Assembly (NCBI GenBank): GCA_905250025.1
Contig: CAJNOJ010000016.1
Location: 496,001 to 560,000 of the forward strand
Length of the DNA stretch: 64,000 nt
Reading direction: 5' to 3'
Origin: Adineta ricciae
Taxonomy: Eukaryota > Rotifera > Eurotatoria > Adinetida > Adinetidae
Shown one piece after another: positions 32,976 to 44,100 of the stretch. Positions within the stretch are counted from its first letter, which is position 1. The number at the start of each line of letters is the position of its first letter. The notes beneath the pieces were generated by a model. It was not told where the DNA came from, did not search any database, and saw nothing but the letters and a program-made list of their open reading frames with translations. The position numbers and the translations under genes are program-made.

Positions 32976-35067
32976 ATGTCTTTCTTAACAGATACTATTG
33001 TCGTAACAATTTCTCAAGTATGTTGAATTGAAAAAAGAAAACAGAATGCTGTTGAAGTGAGAATCAATCGATTCTAGATCGCGTTTTTACTTGGTGGTTG
33101 GGTATTTTTTGTTAGTCAACTTGGTCAAACTTATGGTGTTAGAAATGGATTTGTTATACTTTCATTTGCATTAACATTTGCATTGAGCTGTATGATGTTT
33201 GAGTTGATTATCTTCGAAATTCTTGATCTACTGAATCCACGGTATGTGCTATTTTCTCGTATTTAAGATTTCGTCATTGATATAAGTTTTTCATGGCTGC
33301 AGATCGCGTTATATCTATTGGCAGACAGAACTGTATGCAATGCTCTTTCTATTAGTCTTTCTTATTCCATTTTATATCGCTTATTTATTGTTGAATACAA
33401 TTAAAATTGGTAAGAGAAAGTCAGAATTGATCAAAGCCGAGTAGTGCTTATCGGAATTTTTTGTTTTAGTTCGAGACTTTCGTCTGGTTTTAGTTTTGAC
33501 CATTGTTGCCTGGTGTTTTTATTTGTACAGTTTTTGGAAACTGGGAAATCCATTTCCAATTTCAAATCGACAAGAATTCTTCAGTATTGAATTTTGTATC
33601 AGTCGAGTAGGAATCATCGGTGTCACAGCAATGGCAATTCTCAGTGGCTTTGGTGGTAAATAAAGCCATTCTTAATAAAACATTTCTCAGATTTGATTGC
33701 ATTTCTTTTAGCTGTCAATTGTCCGTATACGTACATGACTTATTTCATTCGAGTAAGTTTGAACAAACCGACAATATTCAACTTGAGACCTTCGTATTTT
33801 GTTAAATGATAGTTAATTAGCATAGGGAGAAATAACGATACGGTCATTGACAAAAGAATATACTAGAAGACGTTTTGTCATAGATGTAATTAATTGTCAA
33901 TGTTTCGAAGAAAGAAAATGTTCGCTTTTTTTTAGTCTATAACTGATAAGGATGTACGAGATGCTCAAAAGCGTCTGAAACAAGTGATGGAAATGGTCGC
34001 TTCGAAGAAGAAACGTATGGCTTTGATCGAACATGAAAATTCACTACGATTGATCTCCTCAGCAGCTCATTCGAACAATCCATGGCATATTCTCCGTCGA
34101 ACATTTAAATCTCGATTTTCATTACAATTTACCGATCAGATCGCATCATCGTATTCGAATGATATTTCCATAATCAAACAAGATATTTCAACATATGAAG
34201 AAATCTATTCTCAGCTATACAGTGATTTTGTTGACCTACGAGCGTTGCAACAACGAATTGAATATTCGAAGACTTTGAAAGGAAAATATTACCATGTTCT
34301 TGGACATTTCTTTTCATTGTATTGTATATGGAAGATCGTCATTTCATTTATAAACATCATTTTTAATCGTGTAGGAAAAGGTAGGATCAGACTTTCTTCA
34401 GACAAAAGAAAACGAATTCTTTTAGTTGATCCGGTGACAAAAGGTATCGAGTTAACCGTACATTACTTTGATTGGGAATTCGATGTGAAATTCTGGTCAC
34501 AGTATGTATCGTTTATCTTAATCGGTATCATCGTTGTTACAAGTATTCGTGGTTTATTAATCACGTTAACAAAGGTTCGATATTCATCTGATCAATCTAT
34601 TCATCGACTTTCCTTTCTAGTTCTTTTATTTCATTTCAAGTAGTCGCTCAGCGAATGTGATATTTTTGTGTCTTGCACAATTAATGGTAAAGCTAAGCGA
34701 AAGATTGAAATGAATTCATGTGTTTATTTTTCTTAAGGGAATGTATTTTATATCATCGGTACTTCTTATTCGAATGAATATGCCTGCAGAATATCGGTGA
34801 GTTGATTGACATTGATTTGATTTGGAATGAAGCGAGTTGATTTTAGGCAAATTATATCTCAAGTTCTCGGCGATTTACAGTTTAATTTTTATCATCGCTG
34901 GTTTGATTGTATTTTTTTACTTTCGGCGTTATTCAGTATTGGCATTCTTTATTTACATTATCGTTCTTCTCAACAATCACTTTCACTTTACGATAAAACG
35001 ATTCAAAAGGTAGAGAAGCACTGCAAATTCATGATCCATATCTCTTTTCGTTTAGATTTATGATTGA
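32976..35067 (+). CDS. GPR89: Golgi pH regulator (GPR89/GPHR)
   Basis: Eleven short exons (32976-33017, 33078-33241, 33303-33409, 33470-33655, 33712-33752, 33936-34380, 34426-34574, 34621-34686, 34738-34796, 34847-35009, 35056-35067) sum to 1434 nt, 477 residues (human 455). The start MSFLTDTIVVTISQ matches the family N-terminus. Diagnostic blocks: CMMFELIIFEILDLLNP, LSGFGAVNCPYTYMTYFIR, a coiled loop with SKKKRMALIEHE, KERIEYSK-like RIEYSKTLKGKYYHVLG, DPVTKGIELT, FDVKFWSQYVSFILIGIIVV, and QVLGDLQFNFYHRWFDCIF. GPHR is a multi-pass anion channel of the Golgi that supports its acidification and glycosylation (family knowledge). The last intron is optional: reading through gives a different short C-terminus. 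Confidence 0.92.
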
Positions 35068-35398
35068 TGTTTAAACTCTTCCCTTGATAAATGTGCGCTG
35101 TGATGATTCCATGCATTTATTAGAATTGTTGCATATTGATTTCTTTTTTTGTGCATATATAATGGAAATTTCTATTCTTGTTATCTAATTTTTCATCCAA
35201 TACATATCGATAATAAAAAAAAAAGAAACGAATAACTACATTTTGTTTTGAATAATTGATTTTCAAATACGAGGATTTGTAATTTGATCGGATGACGGCA
35301 GATAGGCTTATAACTGGAAAAACGAAATCATTTCTTTTTCATTGATTGATATTGTGATACATTGCATCTTATATTTTCATTCGTCATCTAATCGGAAA
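35068..35398. other. Intergenic, promoter of the Hog gene
   Basis: 331 bases between GPHR and the Hog protein gene on the same strand. Poly(A)-like AATAAAAAA lies near 35212. No other feature. Confidence 0.4.
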
Positions 35399-36573
35399 AT
35401 GGTAAGAAACGATGAATATTGAAGCGAGTTATTTGATGAAAATGTTTAGATATTCTTCAAATTAGCGATAATCATCAGTCTATGGACAACAGTTGTCTTT
35501 GCGAATTGTCCGATCAGTGACAATCCGAAAAAAATAACTGATTGTCTTCGTTATCTCTCATCGGGTCTCTATGGTGCTGCGATAAATGGTCGGTAAAAGT
35601 ATTGAGAATGAAGTTGATGATGAAAAATGAAACGTATTTTAGATGTGAAAATCATCTGTGATGTTGCCGTTGATGTAATACGATGTGCAAAAGAAGAATT
35701 AGGTGAATGTGTAGCTGCTGAGGTAGAGAAGAACTCGTTTGAATATCTGTTGATGAGTTTTGTTTAGATTGGTAGAGCAGCATTGAAAGAAATATCATCT
35801 TTAGCTGAAAACTGTTGTCCAACTACTAATCATACCAAATGTCCTATTCGAAGTTGATATTTTCTCCCTCAACTATTCTACAATATGAAGTGGATTGTAC
35901 TCTATTTAGATGGATTATTTGCTGGACAACGTTGTTTTGCTTCGGACTCATTCGTGACTTTAGCTGATGGAAAACAAAAACAGATCGGTGAATTACAATC
36001 AGGTGACTTAGTTTTGGCTTACAATGATCAAACGAAACAGGTTGTTTCGACTCCTGTCATAACAATATTGCATAATCAACCAACGGAATTCAGTAATTCT
36101 TTCCATCCAAGTATATATTTAAAAACAAAACGAATTTTCTTTCAGCTATTTTCAAACATTTGACGACCATTTCTGACCAACAATTATCTCTCACCTCCAA
36201 TCATCTTCTTCTCACCGATAAGAATGAGTACATTATGGCAAAGAATATTCATGCTGGTACGAATATTGTTATCATGAACGACAAAGGCGTTCTTGTGAGC
36301 GAAACTGTTGTCAACGTGATCGATATCGTTAAACAAGGATATATAGCACCATTAACACAAGAAGGTACGATCATCGTCAACAACATTGCTGCTTCGTGTT
36401 ATGCAACAATCAATAATCATCGTATTGCTCATGTCGCGTTGGCACCTATGCGATGGTGGTATAGTTGGTTTGGAAAAGAGCAACATGCAAATGAAATCAT
36501 TGGTCTTCATTGGTTTCCAAAGATGCTCTACGAAATAACAGCGTTTCTCATGCCATCGATTCTCTATCAATAA
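35399..36573 (+). CDS. Secreted Hedgehog-type Hog (Hint) protein without Hedge domain
   Basis: Six exons (35399-35401, 35450-35588, 35643-35722, 35768-35852, 35910-36110, about 36146-36573) sum to 936 nt, 311 residues. Residues 1-19 are a signal peptide (MIFFKLAIIISLWTTVVFA). Residues 20-105 form a new domain with eight Cys (CPISD, DCLRY, IICDV, IRCAK, GECVAA, ENCC, KCPIR). Cys111 in GQRCFASDSFV starts the Hint domain. LTSNH (186-190) supplies the TxxH His, and PLTQEGTIIVNNIAASCYA ends with Cys254 and matches vertebrate Hedgehog closely. GLHWFPKMLYEI (289-300) fits the sterol-recognition tail. By analogy it would self-cleave before Cys111 and may attach a sterol to the N-terminal part. The residue before Cys is Arg, not the usual Gly. 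No Hedge signalling domain is present. Confidence 0.88.
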
Positions 36574-37087
36574 GAACTTTCAATTTTCTGACATCTAATT
36601 TTCTGATTGTCACATAAATAAAATCGCTTATAATCGAATTAACCAATCAACTTGCTAGAATAGACACTTCCCTTTTTTATCATAAGTATGGCGTATTCGC
36701 AGTTTTTACTACAGTATAGAGGCTAGTCTGAATTTTGATTAGCCAACAGCTACTAGTAAAAATCGACTAGAAATCTTTATTTTTAATACAGTTGATACCT
36801 AAAACATTTTATTTCACTTAAACACAGTGAAAAATTCTCTGGTTACATAACATACGGTGAAAAAAAGTACTCGTCTATACTTTGACCTGTTGTTTGCGAG
36901 CAAAGTAAAGACATGTTGTCATAATTCAGCGATGATTATATAACCGCTGTTGGATGATTACACATATAAGTTATCTTGTGGCGCAAATAAAGACATAAAT
37001 ACTTGGCCAGTATCGAACAAAAGAACCTTTCATCTCGTGCTCCAAGAATAACCTCTTTTTGTATTTACTGATTATTTCATAGAGATC
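36574..37087. other. Intergenic, no gene seen
   Basis: Between the Hog protein gene and ELOVL, same strand. CACATAAATAAAATCG near 36612 is a probable poly(A) signal. Nothing else recognised. Confidence 0.5.
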
Positions 37088-37900
37088 ATGTGGAAAACAT
37101 CATTATATTCATTCTTATTTGAACATTTCCAAATGGAAATTCCACATACAAACCAAATTATCCATGTTTATTCACCATGGACCTATGTGATTGCTTTTGG
37201 ATCATGTCTACTATATTTACTGGCCATTACCCTTATTTTTCCATTGTTTACATCGAAATTAACATCTAATTTTGTTCAATCTTTCGCCAAGCTTCATCAT
37301 GTACTCTTATTTATCTATTCGTTATTTGCATCCCTTGCTGTTTTAACTCACCTAATTCAATCCGGAGAAACAACGAATGGATATAATTTCCTTTGCGTTC
37401 CAATACCATCTTGGCTTCGAATTGTCACATTAACATTTACCTTATCGAAGATTTGGGAATGGTTCGATACAGCCATCCTGATTTGGAAAGGACATTCATT
37501 GAAAAAAATCGGTTTTCTCCATATCTATCATCATGCCACAACAGTTTTGCTATTCTTAATTTGCATGAACTTTCCCGGAGGAGAAAAAGGTAGTGTATTT
37601 TTCAATGGTCTTGTTCATACATTAATGTATTATCATTTTGCCTTTCGTTTACCGAAATTCTTTCGTCCTGTACTGACAGCGATTCAGATTGTACAACTTA
37701 TTTCAGCTACCTATGTTTGGTACATTGTGCCTAATGTGTGTCCTAAGTACCGTGATTTTCCTGCTAAACATCCACTAGAATTCATTATTCCATTTGCTCT
37801 TGTACCCGTGTATTGTTTATTCTTTTTTAAGTTTTTTATTCAACATTATCTATTGTCATCGTCCCGAAAATTCAAGTCTTCTATAAATAAAACAGAATGA
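37088..37900 (+). CDS. Fatty acid elongase (ELOVL family)
   Basis: Intronless, 270 residues, with about seven membrane helices. It carries the ELO motifs in order: KIWEWFDTAILI (KxxExxDT), HIYHHATTVLLF (the HxxHH catalytic box), NGLVHTLMYYHFAF (NxxxHxxMYxYY type), and QIVQLISATYVWY (near the QxxxT box). The C-terminus ends KFKSSINKTE with lysines that may serve ER retention. It is the condensing enzyme (3-ketoacyl-CoA synthase) of very-long-chain fatty acid elongation in the ER membrane. HIYHH and the short length suit the ELOVL3/6-like group, but subfamily is not certain. Confidence 0.92.
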   Translation: MWKTSLYSFLFEHFQMEIPHTNQIIHVYSPWTYVIAFGSCLLYLLAITLIFPLFTSKLTSNFVQSFAKLHHVLLFIYSLFASLAVLTHLIQSGETTNGYNFLCVPIPSWLRIVTLTFTLSKIWEWFDTAILIWKGHSLKKIGFLHIYHHATTVLLFLICMNFPGGEKGSVFFNGLVHTLMYYHFAFRLPKFFRPVLTAIQIVQLISATYVWYIVPNVCPKYRDFPAKHPLEFIIPFALVPVYCLFFFKFFIQHYLLSSSRKFKSSINKTE

Positions 37901-38118
37901 ACCGACTGTTTTCTAACACTGACGACAAAGGTTTTCAGTACATCAAAACGTTATCATCTTTCCACAGGATTTCTTTTGTATGCATGCTAGGAATCATTCG
38001 TTTATCCGTAAGATTTATTCAGCTGAATAATCGCATGCAAAATTACAAAGAGCATAATTAGTAATTAAGAATTTATTAAATCAAAAGATATCTATGAATC
38101 TGTTCGTGCGTTTGTTTT

Positions 38119-39182
38119 TTAGTTGTTGGGAAGCTGATGTTGACTAATTGGATCAACACGATCATGTCTTTGTATTATTTTAGATAATTTATGCCAACAA
38201 TTCCGGACTCTCTCATACCCTATTTTACGAAATAAGCCGCTTGTAAGTGTATACACATAAAATGATTTTGAATAGTTCAAATACAGTAAAACATTACTGA
38301 ATTGAAATATAAACACATTAACGAGAGTTTGATAGGAACTATGACCTGTATTTCCAGATATAAAGAAATATGTATAGCATGTTGTACGTGTAATATCGAA
38401 AGAAACTGATATTGAAACTTGAGATACCATCATCTGCAAGATAGTTGAACATGAGAAAATTAGAGAGAAGTAATGTATAGACTCACAATGAGAAGATGTG
38501 TATCAGCCCTATGAATACTTCGTTGTTTTGACGTATTTGCAGCTTGCATCATCACTGCTCGCGTTCTCAAATCCCGAGCATTTTTGATTGTACACAAAGC
38601 CACTACTATTATCAACCCATCTGGTATTAAACTGGTCAAAATTATAAGATAAGCACTATAAAATACTGCGTAAACACCTGGCCGTGGTGTACATGATGGA
38701 TGAAGACCAAAAAAGATATAAACATGCAAGGTGACAATCATTACAACCAGAATAATTCCTAGACACATGCGATGGGCAATTGTGATTTGACTGAAGGCTC
38801 GGAATCGAACTCGAGTTGATGTGGCCATATAGCGATCGACAGCTGTGAACAGCATTGAATAAGTCGCTATGGTACTCATTCCAGTTATGAGATAAGAACG
38901 GAGTTTACAGTAGAATTGATTTTGACTGAGAAGTTTGTCGCCGAAATATTCAGCAGCAAGTCGAGACACACCACCAAAACATACGATACATAATTCGAAA
39001 ATGGTCGTACATAAGAGATAAAATGCGCAAGGATTTTTGGTCAATTGTTTGGATGTAAATGTAAGAATATTACAAAAGCAACCAAACGGACCGATAACAA
39101 GCAATAGAAATAAACTGATCGTTGTCATTTGATCGGTAATGAAACGAAGAGATTGTTCAGAAGAACTCATGCTGCTGTTCAT
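38119..39182 (-). CDS. Class A GPCR, orphan invertebrate type
   Basis: Exons 38487-39182 and 38119-38433 join at phase 0 (HLLI|MMVSQ) to 336 residues. TM1 has ISLFLLLVIGPFGCFCNILTF (GxxxN). Cys is present before TM3 (QFYCKLRSYLITGMSTIATY), and TM3 ends FTAVDRYMAT (DRY intact). The second loop has Cys (HPSCTPRPG). TM5 is LIILTSLIPDGLIIVVALC, and the third loop NARDLRTRAVMMQAANTSKQ is short. TM7 reads FQFSNVLLYLNYSKSFYVYT with no canonical NPxxY. This layout is common in FMRFamide/myosuppressin-like receptors and large rotifer GPCR families. Ligand unknown. Confidence 0.82.
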
Positions 39183-40042
39183 GACTAAATGATAAGCAAA
39201 TGAACATATTTACAACTATATATACACATTCATCCGTATGATGTTTTAATTAGTGTTAACATGTGATGCGAAATGATGCACTTAGTACAAGTACATATTC
39301 CATCAAAAGATGAATTTGAATATACCATAATGGTTCACATATCTTATAAAATTTCTTTCACCTCGGTTTCTATTATATCCTTATTACACGCAGATCTTCA
39401 AAATAAACCTGAACGACGTCATAAGGCGAGCGCTCTTGTACTTTATTATATATACGTGGCCGAAGAGCTTGTTCAAATCGATATGTACACAGTACTCGTT
39501 ACCCATCTTTGCTATGGAAAAGCCTACATCAATCACCCGCAATCAGAACTATAAAAATTTCTGAACATATGCGATTTAGGTTCGTTTAGCCTGACTTGAA
39601 TGATAATTTTTACAATAGTCTACTTCACTTTTATGCGTTGAGCTAATCCAAATATTGCCGCTATTACCAACTATTTATAACGAGTATACGCAAGGCTTGA
39701 CCGAGCATATGAAATGATGCAAATAATCGCACTCACACTTTATTGTTTGTACTATGTAGCGCTGGTTTTCTGTTGAAATACTATATTCGACTTTATGGCA
39801 GCTTCTCATTTTTCTACATCGTTTATTCTTTGTCAATTAAAAACACACTAATATACAAGCAAGTAAACCAGTAAGAGAAAAGCAGCTTCGTTGACTAACA
39901 AAACAAGAATGAAATGTATAGAAGTGAATATTTCAATGAATAAGTTTATCACAACACGTGTAAATACAAGAGAAAAAGTCTTCACGCTTTATTAACGATT
40001 GGTCGATGATAAGTGATAAGAAAAATGAATAATGATAATAAA
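39183..40042. other. Intergenic, no gene seen
   Basis: Between the orphan GPCR and a small coiled-coil protein gene. A 93-codon open frame at 39273-39554 (+) lacks motifs and looks fortuitous. No repeats noticed. Confidence 0.4.
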
Positions 40043-40337
40043 TCATTTCTTCTGTAATGGTGGTGAGTTGGAATCATCCGACAAAAACATTCCTTGATGT
40101 TTTGCAGCATTTGATTGTGCTTCCGACTGCACGATCTTTTTCTTCTGCAAGTCAACCATGAGTTTAGTAATTAAAACTTCGTGATCTGCAATTATTTTGT
40201 TGAGTCTGCTGATTGCTTCCTTTAGTAGTCGTATGTCATCAGATTCAGATGCTTTTGGCTTATTCTAAAAATAAAGCAATATTTGAAAATCATTCTTCTC
40301 ATACTTCTTTTCCGCCTGCTAGTGTACGTTTCGACAT
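40043..40337 (-). CDS. Small coiled-coil protein, 84 residues
   Basis: Exons 40305-40337 (MSKRTLAGGKE) and 40043-40264 join at phase 0 with GT/AG ends. The middle (DIRLLKEAISRLNKIIADHE, then VLITKLMVDLQ) is a clear heptad helix; the ends are charged and disordered. An AG acceptor with a T-rich tract ends at about 40356, upstream of the ATG, and could be a 5' cis or trans splice site. No family recognised. Short exons with correct phase support a real gene, but there is no homology evidence. Confidence 0.5.
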
Positions 40338-41158
40338 TCTTTTTTGAGACTCGCTTCGTGTTAATCTTAAAAATAAAAATACAAGTTTTACGTTAACTGT
40401 ACCTTTGAATAACACATTTTCTTCGTAGGAATGCAGGCAAAATGCTAAGTGAACGGCTAGATATAGAGAATTTAGTTCTTTGTTTCTATCGATTCAGCCG
40501 TCCATTTTTACAAGGTCAGTCCGCGTCAAAATACAATGTAGACAAACACTAGTGCATGACCTATGTCACGGCATAATATACGCACGGTGTTATTTGTCTT
40601 TCAGAGATAAACGATATATCTATGTGTTCCCGGTGCGGTTCAAAAGCTGTTTTAGAAATCGGAGGAATCTTCAAACGATTATTGATTCAAAAGTTTCATT
40701 TTCCTTGAGAAAATAGTAGAGACAACCAATTCCGATAATAAAACCGTACAATTTAAAAAAAGAAAGGCGCAGAAGAGAAGATGCTTAAAATGATGCATTT
40801 ATTATCTTACTTGCTCTACCATGTGTGTAAATATATGAAAACTCGATAGCCCCGATCACACACGAGGCAAACAGAACGGAATTACACCGAATCCGAAAGT
40901 CATGTGCAAAGTGGTAGATTTCCCATGGATTCTCCTTATACAGTTTGAAAACTTCCATTTTCATACAGATTATGTTCGATTTATAAAAATATTCAACTAA
41001 GAAATAGCAAATACAATAAAATTCAAAACAAAACCAAGAAGAAGCAATTAGTAAGACAAAGCAAAACCATAATTTACACGGTAAATATTAGTATGTTCTG
41101 AGAGTTTTCTTTTTAGAGCTGGAAAAGTAAACCTGACTGATATGGTTTTCTTCTGAAG
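40338..41158. other. Intergenic, no gene seen
   Basis: Lies at the 3' end of the slit gene. A 78-codon frame at 40480-40716 (+) has no features. The slit transcript likely ends in this region (AATACAATAAAATTC near 41012). Confidence 0.4.
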
Positions 41159-44100
41159 TTAACAAACAGTTGTTGAACATTTACATTGTTTGAAAAAGTC
41201 AAGTGATTGTCGATAAGTAAAACCATTTGTACATTTCATTCGAAAATATCGACGTTTTGGCTCAATTGGTATACAACATGCCGATTGCGTGGCATTAGAA
41301 GCTGAAGGCGAACATTCTCCATGACATTTGGTCATACGTAATCGTTTTACACTCGAGCATTTCGTTGTTGGATCAATATAATATCCAGTTTCAATGTTCA
41401 CACCACATGGTTGAGATGCTGGCAGTGATGACAACTTACTTTCACTACATGTTGGTCCAGTAAAGCCATCGTAACATCGACATTTATGCGTAAAGCCTTC
41501 AAGATGGCATTGCCCATTTTGACACGACATTGAGGTACATGACAGTTGGCTTTGTTCGCCAGTTTCACAACCAGGTAAAACTTTGTGACGATAGTCAACA
41601 TCAGCAAAATTGACTGGATTGTTATTTATATAGAGTGCATGAATACAACCTTAAATACAATCGACAAGCACTAATTTAAGAAATCTATCTTTCATTACCG
41701 AGAAGTTCCAACTTAACAGTAACTTACCTTGAAATGAGGTTGCTTCACGAATATGCCATAACTGAAGGGCTCTATCAATCATTTCATTTGATATTCCGCC
41801 AATGTATAGTGTATGTATGTCACTGGTATTCATATAAGTATCACCACCTCGATTGCTGATGTGTCTTGTGTAACCTCGGTCGACTGTTAAACTAAAATTG
41901 CTTCCACTACTAATCAACTGCAACTCATGAATATTCCCTACAGAAAACAAATTATCTGGTGATCGACTATAATTAACTTAATCTTACCGTCATTAACAGC
42001 ATCATAACTGAATATCACTGATCCAGGTGAACTGTCGACATCGTAACTAATTCGGATACGTCCCATGAATAGCTCGGCTACTAAATGTCCCAAATGACCA
42101 AAATACACGAGTACACCACTACTTTGTTTTGTACTGAATACAATTGTTATGTTTAAACGTGGATATAAGTTTGGTTTTGGTAATTTAATAAATGAATTGT
42201 TTGTTTTCGAATGAACACTTTGTAACGTACTACATCGTTCACCTATATAACCCGCGAAACAACGACAACGAAGGATATTGATTGCTTCTTCGTAGCAAAC
42301 ACCATTGTTAGAACAAAAATCTGCTGTACATTTGATTGGCACAAGTAATTTCGACGATTTGAGCTCAGGAGCGATTTGGCAATATTGTCCAGTAAAACCG
42401 ACATCACATTTACACGTATATCTGCCATCATCAGGAATACAAACACCAAATTGACAAGCGTGGTTAGAACATTCGTTAGCTGTTTCCGTACAATTAATAC
42501 CTATGAAATTCATCGCGCACTCGCACCTAATTGAAAAATATTCGGCTAAGTTTTTCACTGGCATTTATGTAACTTACTTATATCCAGTGTCTGTTCGTAA
42601 GCATCGTCCATTATTTTGACATGGAGTCAGTTTTTCACTACACCAATTCAATTCCTCTTCACAAAATTTGCCTAAAAACGTAAAAGAGCTCGAGATTATC
42701 TCACAAGTATAATCTTTGTCATACCAGTATATGAGGGCGAACATAAACATGAATAATCATCGATTCTGTCAATACATGTACCATTATTTTGACAACGATT
42801 TGAAATGCAATCATTTATGTTGATTTCACACTGTTTTCCTGTGAAACCTGGTAAACATGAACATTGAAAGAGGCCGTCAGCCAGAGATTGACATGTTCCC
42901 TGTTGTTCACATGGATTGCTCATACAACCATTTCGAATCTTCTCACAAGAATCACCATGATATTTTGGTAAACAATCACACATATGTTCATTCAATGATA
43001 GTGGACGACAGGTACCGTTGTTTAAACAAGAGATTGAATTCTTATAACAAGGATTGCATTTATGCTGATAATGGTCTGATTCATTCTTATCTAATCGAGA
43101 ACAACTTTGAAAGAAATGAGAAGAAAATGATTATACATACTGTAACATTGAAAAAACGAGATTGGAGACGTGAGAAGAAGTTTATTTTCCATGAGACTTG
43201 GACCCACACATCGAGCAATACCTAACAGATAGTAACAAAAGTTATTGGAACGACCTTCTAAATATTTTACTTACCCGGCTCAACATAATCGGTTTTAATC
43301 CATGATGATAACCAAGCGAGATGACAATCACAATAGAATGGATTGCTACCCAATGCGCTATAAGAGAACAAGGTTCCACTTCTCTTTGTATCCATACTAA
43401 AACAATCTTCTTACATGTGCGATAGAACTGTTAAATCATTGAATGTTCCCTCAGTTATGGTAGCAATTTCATTTCCATGCAGTGATCTAAAAATAACTTC
43501 GTCTCTGAAATAAAACTTGATCAAAGAACACTTACAAAATTCTTAGATTCTTCAATCCTTTAAATGCATTCACATCCAAACATTGTATTTTATTATAAGA
43601 TAATATCAATGTTTCAAGTCGAGTCAAGTTTGAAAATAGATATCCATTTATCGAACGTAATCTATTGTAGCTGAAATCAACTCGCGTCAGAGAAACTAGT
43701 CGCTTCATTGATTCGATTGGAATCTCTTCGATATGATTCGAATCGAAATAGAGCTCTTCAGTATCAATTGGTATCTCTTCGTAGGGAATACGCGTCAGTT
43801 GAGCATGAGAGCATCGCACGACTTTACTGTAACAAGTACAGTTCGACGGACAAATATTGAAGGACGATGTTGCACAAAGGTTCGTGTCTGTCGCTACGAT
43901 ATTGCACAGAAAATCAAGTTGGGTAAAGTGGGTGAAATGTAGTCAGACTTACAGTTACAGATGAATTCTTCATCAGGAACATTTGCAATCTGAACGAGAG
44001 AAATCAATGACAAATACATACTTTAATGTAGAGAAATTTACTAGAGTATTGTTGAGTTTGATTGGTAACACACATCTTCGAAAGAGAAATAAAGTTTTGA

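Noticed and set aside
35853-35909. Stop codon between the Cys-rich exons and the Hog exons, suggesting two genes
   Set aside because: The TGA lies inside a good intron (GTTGATATTTTC..CTCTATTTAG). Splicing restores a single frame across A|AT.
39273-39554. 93-codon open frame on the plus strand
   Set aside because: No motif, no signal peptide, no splice context and no composition difference from intergenic sequence.
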